Origin: Bacillota bacterium
GTDB taxonomy: Bacteria > Bacillota > Clostridia > Acetivibrionales > DSM-2933
Length of the DNA stretch: 10,936 nt
Assembly (NCBI GenBank): GCA_030705945.1
Contig: JAUZPS010000111.1
Span: forward strand, 1-10,936
Direction: 5' to 3'
Shown here: piece by piece, positions 7,495-10,936 of the stretch
Layout of the letters: every line of letters begins with the position of its first letter
How positions within the stretch are numbered: the first letter of the stretch is position 1
Notes under the pieces: generated by a model
Seen by the model: the letters and a program-made list of their open reading frames with translations, nothing else
Databases searched by the model: none
What the model was told of the DNA's origin: nothing
Made by a program: the position numbers and the translations under genes

Positions 7495-7591
7495 TGAGAA
7501 TATCTCCTTTATTTTTTACCTATTATCTATTTTATCCGTAATATTTTCAAAAATCTCCGAAAATTATAGGCAAAATTGTGTCAAAAAGAAT

Positions 7592-7620
7592 ATTATAAAG
7601 GATTAATACCCAATGGGCAA
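7592..7620 (-). promoter_or_regulatory. likely promoter of the GT39 gene
   Basis: Read on the minus strand, TTGCCC (7620-7615, four of six matches) is followed after 17 bp by a perfect TATAAT (7597-7592). Transcription would start near 7585, giving a leader of about 90 nt before the ATG at 7494. A second TATAAT (7568-7563) lacks a properly spaced -35 box. Confidence 0.5.
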
Positions 7621-7710
7621 GCTTGCTTTTTCCGTGCTAGCCTTTTATTTAGGTTGTTTTAAAAACTTGATATAATGGATTTTTATAAGAAAGACTTGAA
7701 CAAGGAACTT

Positions 7711-7728
7711 TTAAGACGCCTTATTCAT
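7711..7728 (-). other. five-codon ORF with a strong ribosome binding site, possible gene remnant
   Basis: On the minus strand, AAGGAG (7742-7737) stands 8 nt before an ATG (7728-7726), which is followed by only four more codons and a TAA. It begins 28 bp after the stop codon of the DUF4386 gene. It could be the start of a lost third operon gene, or chance. The rest of 7495-7755 holds only the GT39 promoter and leader. Confidence 0.3.
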
Positions 7729-7755
7729 ATGGTGTTCTCCTTAGTTGGGATATTT

Positions 7756-8448
7756 TCAACTGGATTGACTGGTTCTAAAGGTATGGGGGTTTCTCTCTAC
7801 GCCTTTTAACAAAATCCAGACTGCAACTACGCATTCAAATGGCATATAAGGTATATACAGAAATGAAAGAGAATGAATTCCGAACATAACGAAAAGTGTT
7901 GGAATCAGACAGAGAATAACTGTTGAAAGGCCCCAAAGAGACATGCCTCGCGGAATAATACGCGATTTATACAACAGGTAATAAAATAGTATCGCGCCGA
8001 GACAAAAAGCAAACATCAGCATCGAGCCATATATATAATTCATGGATTCAAACGCTAGATTACCCATAGATAATAAATAGGAGGCGCGTCCCTCAGCAAC
8101 ATATTCCTGACTTATATGTAAGAGGGAGAACGCCTGTATCCTGCTTGTGGCAAGCATCACTGCCTCCAAAATGTAAAAGCCGAAAGCAGTAAGAGCCATT
8201 TTTTCATTATGCTTTTTTAGTGTTACATAAAGAACAGCGCCTAAAAATATAATTCCTACTGCAGTGAGCATTTCACCCAAAATGTTTATCCTCATGAGCC
8301 ATGACTTCCCCGCAATATTGACCATCGTTTTGCTTATGTCGTCCTTTATCAGCGCTTGGTTCAATATTATTCCGCTGGTTAAGGGTGTAATGAACTGGAG
8401 GAAGAACGCAACTCCTAAAATTCTCGAATTCTTATTGACCGGATTCAT
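7756..8448 (-). CDS. DUF4386 family integral membrane protein
   Basis: The 230-residue protein is mostly hydrophobic, with about six membrane helices (roughly residues 11-29, 53-77, 83-101, 138-160, 168-190 and 193-215). The stretch G-A-I-L-F-Y-Y-L-L-Y-K-S-R-I-I-P-R (151-167) followed by S-L-W-G-L is the hallmark of DUF4386, a family with no assigned biochemical role. The length is normal for the family. The ATG at 8448 has an AAAGGGGG site 6 nt upstream. It lies 90 bp downstream of an AraC-type regulator gene on the same strand, a common arrangement for a regulator and its target, so control by that regulator is plausible but not shown. A likely promoter lies in the gap. Confidence 0.88.
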   Translation of the reverse strand: MNPVNKNSRILGVAFFLQFITPLTSGIILNQALIKDDISKTMVNIAGKSWLMRINILGEMLTAVGIIFLGAVLYVTLKKHNEKMALTAFGFYILEAVMLATSRIQAFSLLHISQEYVAEGRASYLLSMGNLAFESMNYIYGSMLMFAFCLGAILFYYLLYKSRIIPRGMSLWGLSTVILCLIPTLFVMFGIHSLSFLYIPYMPFECVVAVWILLKGVERNPHTFRTSQSS

Positions 8449-8485
8449 TTTATTGCCCCCTTTATTAATGAATTAATTAATCCTC

Positions 8486-8515
8486 ACTATACAAAAGAGA
8501 TTAAGGTTATTCCAA
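8486..8515 (-). promoter_or_regulatory. likely promoter of the DUF4386 gene
   Basis: On the minus strand, TTGGAA (8515-8510, four of six matches) and TATAGT (8491-8486, five of six) are 18 bp apart. The start of transcription would be near 8479, about 30 nt before the ATG. An AT-rich palindromic stretch containing TTAATTAA follows it and could be an operator. Confidence 0.4.
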
Positions 8516-8538
8516 CATCTCGTTTTACGCATACCATG

Positions 8539-9441
8539 TTAGCTCCTATACTCAGCCGGAGACACTCCGGTTTTATTTTTGAAAAGTTTAGAGAAATGCT
8601 GAGGATATTCAAATCCTAACAAAGAGGCAATCCGATTGACAGGCTCTTCTGTCCCGAGGAGCATGTTTTTGGCTTTTTCAATCAAATGATAGTGAATATG
8701 TTCCTGGGCGCCCTTCCCGGTTTCTTTTCTTAAAAGATCACTGAGATAGTTTGGAGAGTAACCCAATGCATCCGCGCAGCATTTCACGTCAGGCAATCCC
8801 TGAGATTCAGTCTTCCCTGATTCGAAATAGTCCTTTAAGAATTCTTCGAACCTGATGATTATATCCTTGTTCACATTCTTTCGGGTAATGAATTGCCGGC
8901 TGTAAAAGCGTTTACAATGGTTGAGCATGAGTTCAATGTTGGAAACAATCAACTCCTGACTGAATTCATCGATATTTTTGCTATACTCATTCCTTATCGC
9001 TTCTGCTATGCCTGTCACGGTTTTCCTTTCCTCTTCGGAAATATGAAGCGCCTCATGGGTATCATAGGAAAAGAACGAATATTCATTCATCTTTTTACCA
9101 AGGGAACTTTTGCGTATAAGGTCAGGATGAAAGAGGAGAATCCAGCCATCCGATTCTATTTTCTCGGATTCACTGATGGGCACAATGATTTGGTCTGGGG
9201 ATAAAAACATCAGGGTTCCTTCCTGAAAGTCATAATTTTGCCGTCCATATTTAATTTTGCATTCATGAACGTTTTTCAGGGTTATGGTATAAAAGTTTGA
9301 GGTGATTTGATGACCGGTTACAGGTATTTGTATCTTAATCATGGATTGGTCAATGAGTGAGACCATGGGATGCTTGGGCTTCTCACAGCCAATCATATCA
9401 TGGAGGTGAGAAATAGATTCAATTCGTATAAAATTACTCAT
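8539..9441 (-). CDS. AraC family transcriptional regulator
   Basis: With the ATG at 9441 the protein has 300 residues, normal for the family. The N-terminal half (about 30-115) looks like a cupin-type sensing domain, with YGRQNYDFQEGTLMFLSPDQ (65-84) typical of a clostridial and Bacteroidetes AraC subgroup. The C-terminus carries the two helix-turn-helix units, about 218-242 (ADALGYSPNYLSDLLRKETG) and 267-292 (VNRIASLLGFEYPQHFSKLF), ending in the usual T-G-V-S-P-x-E-Y-R. The inducer is unknown. The likely target is the DUF4386 gene 90 bp downstream, and perhaps its own promoter. An upstream TTG (9486) would add 15 residues but lacks a spaced ribosome binding site, so the ATG is preferred. No convincing promoter stands out in the AT-rich DNA at 9490-9580. 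Confidence 0.93.
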   Translation of the reverse strand: MSNFIRIESISHLHDMIGCEKPKHPMVSLIDQSMIKIQIPVTGHQITSNFYTITLKNVHECKIKYGRQNYDFQEGTLMFLSPDQIIVPISESEKIESDGWILLFHPDLIRKSSLGKKMNEYSFFSYDTHEALHISEEERKTVTGIAEAIRNEYSKNIDEFSQELIVSNIELMLNHCKRFYSRQFITRKNVNKDIIIRFEEFLKDYFESGKTESQGLPDVKCCADALGYSPNYLSDLLRKETGKGAQEHIHYHLIEKAKNMLLGTEEPVNRIASLLGFEYPQHFSKLFKNKTGVSPAEYRS

Positions 9442-9448
9442 GCGATTT

Positions 9449-9456
9449 TCTCCTTT
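9449..9456 (-). promoter_or_regulatory. Shine-Dalgarno that selects the AraC-type start
   Basis: On the minus strand AAAGGAGA ends 7 nt before the ATG at 9441. This is the only well-placed site for this gene and rules against the longer TTG start. Confidence 0.8.
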
Positions 9457-9589
9457 TATGCCAAGTTTATTGAAACAAGAAATCAATTAAGGTAGCAGGC
9501 TCTCCTTATCTTGTAATAATATGTTAATATAATTATATTTCATAATAGACTTTTAGAAAATAAACATTTTACTTAGAAATGAATACATA

Positions 9590-9847
9590 TTACTGCTTAT
9601 TAACCATCACAACAGCTTGCTCTTCTTTAAAAAAATTATATGTAATTTCTCTGCCATCTTCCATACATGAGTACTGCCTTACACAACCAGCTAATACAAA
9701 ATAGCACTTGCTTGATATTTCACCCTGTCTAAGTAGGAGTGTTCCTTTCTCAACTGTCTGTACATTCAGGTGCTTAACAATTTCTTCAATTTCAGTATTA
9801 TTGAGCATGGCGTTTTTTTCCATGAATCGAACTAAAGCATTGATCAC
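9590..9847 (-). pseudogene. truncated Crp/Fnr-type regulator (N-terminal fragment)
   Basis: The 85 codons cover the start of a cyclic-nucleotide-binding-like domain: a helical lead (about 1-30), then the beta strands VEKGTLLLRQGE (32-43), C-Y-F-V-L-A-G-C-V-R (48-57) and the stretch DGREITYNFF (64-73). Proteins of this family are usually about 190-230 residues; here the second half of the domain and the whole helix-turn-helix are missing. The last residues (MVNKQ) look unrelated to the family, and the 150 nt up to the AraC-type gene show no continuation. The GTG start has AAAGGA 7 nt upstream (9860-9855). It is most likely a deletion remnant that can no longer bind DNA. A preceding 24-codon ORF overlaps its start codon. 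Confidence 0.75.
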
Positions 9848-9918
9848 TTTGTTATCCTTTCCCTTATAACACCAACCGTACCAACATTTTTACGTACCGA
9901 CAGATGTAAAATAGTCAT
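9844..9918 (-). CDS. possible 24-codon ORF coupled to the Crp/Fnr fragment
   Basis: An ATG at 9918 follows an AGGAG site by about 4 nt and opens 24 codons (basic, MTILHLSVRK at the start). They end in a TGA that overlaps the GTG start of the Crp/Fnr fragment (GTGA). Such overlap is typical of translational coupling or of a leader peptide. There is no family match and it is very short, so chance remains possible. Confidence 0.3.
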   Translation of the reverse strand: MTILHLSVRKNVGTVGVIRERITK

Positions 9919-10053
9919 TATTCTCCTATACTTATTCTTAAAATTTTCCTATTATAAGAGCATCACATGTATCTGAATTTTACAAAAGACTAAATCCTGT
10001 GTCAATGAACCTGCAGCCAAAAATAAAGCAGAGGACAGTCCTTCGTTTTAACT

Positions 10054-10140
10054 TTATGCTAAACAGGCTAATGCAATTGTTGAAATACAAGCAGCATATG
10101 CAGTTAAAATAATTTGTGGAGTTAACCAATTCTGATTCAT
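10054..10140 (-). CDS. possible 28-residue hydrophobic peptide with two cysteines
   Basis: On the minus strand an ATG at 10140, 6 nt after GTGGA, opens 28 codons ending in TAA. The peptide starts MNQNWLTPQ and continues as a hydrophobic Ala/Ile/Leu/Thr-rich segment with cysteines at residues 18 and 26. It could span a membrane or be a secreted signal or bacteriocin-like precursor, but no processing gene is visible. The weak ribosome binding site and small size leave chance as a real possibility. Confidence 0.3.
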   Translation of the reverse strand: MNQNWLTPQIILTAYAACISTIALACLA

Positions 10141-10169
10141 GAGTAATCCACTTCTCTATATATGTAGCA

Positions 10170-10247
10170 TTATGCTTTTTTCGCCTGTTTTGAATTTGTT
10201 GTTCCTTGCTGTATTTGAGAATCAAAAACAAAGACCTGAGATATCAT
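10170..10247 (-). other. 25-codon ORF upstream of the hydrophobic peptide
   Basis: An ATG at 10247 opens 25 codons (MISQVFVFDSQ at the start, Lys-rich end) and stops at TAA, 29 bp before the next small ORF on the same strand. No Shine-Dalgarno precedes it, so translation is doubtful. It is recorded because it lies in tandem with the 28-codon ORF. Confidence 0.15.
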
Positions 10248-10433
10248 TTATGTGTGAAGGTGTGGTGAACTGTTAAAAGGATGTCTTTTAAAATGGTGAT
10301 TATATCTTGAAGGCGGATTTATATATTTGACAATTTGGTGCAACAACAAAAAATTCAATTTAGATGTTTACTTTTTCAATTAATTTGTGCCCACTATAAG
10401 GGGGCAATTTTATTGTTCATTTAGTTGTTAATT

Positions 10434-10468
10434 AAGGAGTTGTTTGGCTTTCGAGCAGGCAACTCCTT
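10434..10468. repeat. hairpin upstream of the NYN-type gene
   Basis: AAGGAGTTG (10434-10442) and CAACTCCTT (10460-10468) pair perfectly over 9 bp around a 17-nt loop. Only three T's end the right side (10467-10469), so termination is uncertain. It lies 24 bp before the ATG at 10493, outside the real ribosome binding site (10477-10484). It may be a weak terminator, or a leader structure that hides an SD-like sequence. Confidence 0.6.
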
Positions 10469-10492
10469 TAGTCATGAAAGGGGATATTCAAA

Positions 10493-10732
10493 ATGCAAAA
10501 GGCTATGATTTTTATAGATTTTGAAAATTTTGATATAGCAAAAAACAATTACTATAAACAAAAAAGTTTGTTAGAAGCTCAGAATGTTGCCCGGCAACAA
10601 GGAACTACTCCTATTCCTACAACTGCACCTGTAAATAATCCCAGACTTGATTTTAACCAACTTCCAAAAGAAGTTATTAAGCTGCTTCCTACACAGCATT
10701 CTTTAGTTAAAACATTTCTATTTGCACAATAA
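10493..10732 (+). pseudogene. truncated NYN-domain (PIN-like nuclease) gene, N-terminal fragment
   Basis: The 79 codons start with A-M-I-F-I-D-F-E-N-F (4-13), the first strand and D-x-x-N motif (D9, N12) of NYN/LabA-like domains, which form metal-dependent RNases of the PIN fold. A Pro/Thr-rich linker (about 37-52) and the strand LVKTFLFA (71-78) follow, where the family normally continues for another 100 or more residues carrying further acidic metal ligands. Here the frame ends at once in Gln-TAA, and the next 100 bp show no NYN-like continuation in any frame. The ribosome binding site (AAAGGGGA, 8 nt away) is excellent, so a short product may still be made. It is most likely inactive after a deletion or rearrangement. 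Confidence 0.65.
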
Positions 10733-10838
10733 AGATGCCGCCTAAAGCTAGATGCCCGTTGCCGGCAGAATAGTCTTTGAACAAAAGCTTAACATCAACA
10801 ACACAAGTTGCCAAAGGATAAAATGCATTATACGCTTG

Positions 10839-10936
10839 TTATTGGATTGAACTCATCAACTCATAAAAATATCCGGATTCATGAGTCCTATAAAGATTAT
10901 ACCAGGCATCAAATGTTTTTTTAGAAAACACATCTA
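10839..10936 (-). CDS. C-terminal end of an unrecognised gene (partial)
   Basis: The minus strand is open from the window edge to a TAA at 10841-10839, giving 31 residues rich in aromatic and charged residues (FDAWYNLYRTHESGYFYELM inside it). The composition looks like genuine coding DNA, but the fragment is too short to assign. The same frame stays open for about another 44 codons beyond the TAA. Its 5' part lies outside the window. Confidence 0.4.
   Translation of the reverse strand, partial: DVFSKKTFDAWYNLYRTHESGYFYELMSSIQ

Larger units (their letters stand above)
9919..10492. other. 574-bp stretch without a recognised gene
   Basis: AT-rich DNA separates the Crp/Fnr fragment from the NYN-type fragment. 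On the minus strand it contains two very small ORFs (10054-10140 and 10170-10247), and a TATAAT at 9956-9951 without a good -35 box. On the plus strand TTGACA (10327-10332) has no partner. A weak hairpin (TGCCC about 10388-10392 with GGGCA) lies near 10386-10406, and a clear hairpin is at 10434-10468. An 83-codon minus-strand frame (9980-10231) has a TTG start without a ribosome binding site and an unlikely composition. The stretch reads as eroded intergenic DNA. Confidence 0.5.

Noticed and set aside
7617..7631. Palindrome GCAAGCTTGC followed by T's, as a possible terminator
   Set aside because: The palindrome has no room for a loop, so the usable stem is only three base pairs; it also overlaps the likely glycosyltransferase promoter.
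7671..7676. Plus-strand TATAAT as a promoter
   Set aside because: It has no spaced -35 box, and no plus-strand gene lies downstream.
9980..10231. 83-codon minus-strand frame
   Set aside because: It has a TTG start without a ribosome binding site and an unlikely Cys/Phe-rich composition in AT-rich DNA.

Overview
The window looks like a chromosomal segment of a low-GC Gram-positive bacterium, most likely a Clostridia member. The reasons are AT-rich intergenic DNA, strong AGGAGG-type ribosome binding sites, a TTG and a GTG start, lipobox signal peptides, a DUF5050-type repeat lipoprotein, a YkcB-like GT39 protein and a DUF4386 membrane protein. I recognised no rRNA, tRNA, CRISPR array or complete insertion sequence.

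Left part (1-5196, plus strand). A seven-repeat lipoprotein (186-1160) ends at a clear intrinsic terminator. A good promoter (1338-1366) then drives an envelope cluster: a lipoprotein that fuses a periplasmic-binding-protein-like domain to a C-terminal von Willebrand factor A (VWA) domain (1404-3101); 13 bp later a membrane-anchored coiled-coil protein (3115-3852); and, beyond a 108-bp near-perfect inverted repeat, a stand-alone membrane-anchored binding protein (4018-5196). The two binding domains are visibly homologous. No ABC permease or ATPase is present, so the cluster looks more like a surface sensing or adhesion complex than a transporter. This is the most interesting part of the window. 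A bidirectional terminator (5209-5243) separates it from the opposite strand.

Middle part (5248-9441, minus strand). Reading leftwards from the right: an AraC-type regulator, a DUF4386 six-helix membrane protein with its own likely promoter, and a YkcB-like GT39 glycosyltransferase with its own likely promoter. The glycosyltransferase carries a Gly/Gln/Asn/Ser-rich extracytoplasmic insert made of 15-bp (pentapeptide) repeats.

Right part (9590-10936). This stretch appears eroded. It holds a Crp/Fnr-type regulator cut off inside its nucleotide-binding domain, a NYN-nuclease-type gene cut off after 79 codons, several very small ORFs of uncertain reality (including a 28-residue hydrophobic peptide with two cysteines), and the C-terminal end of an unrecognised gene entering from the right edge on the minus strand.
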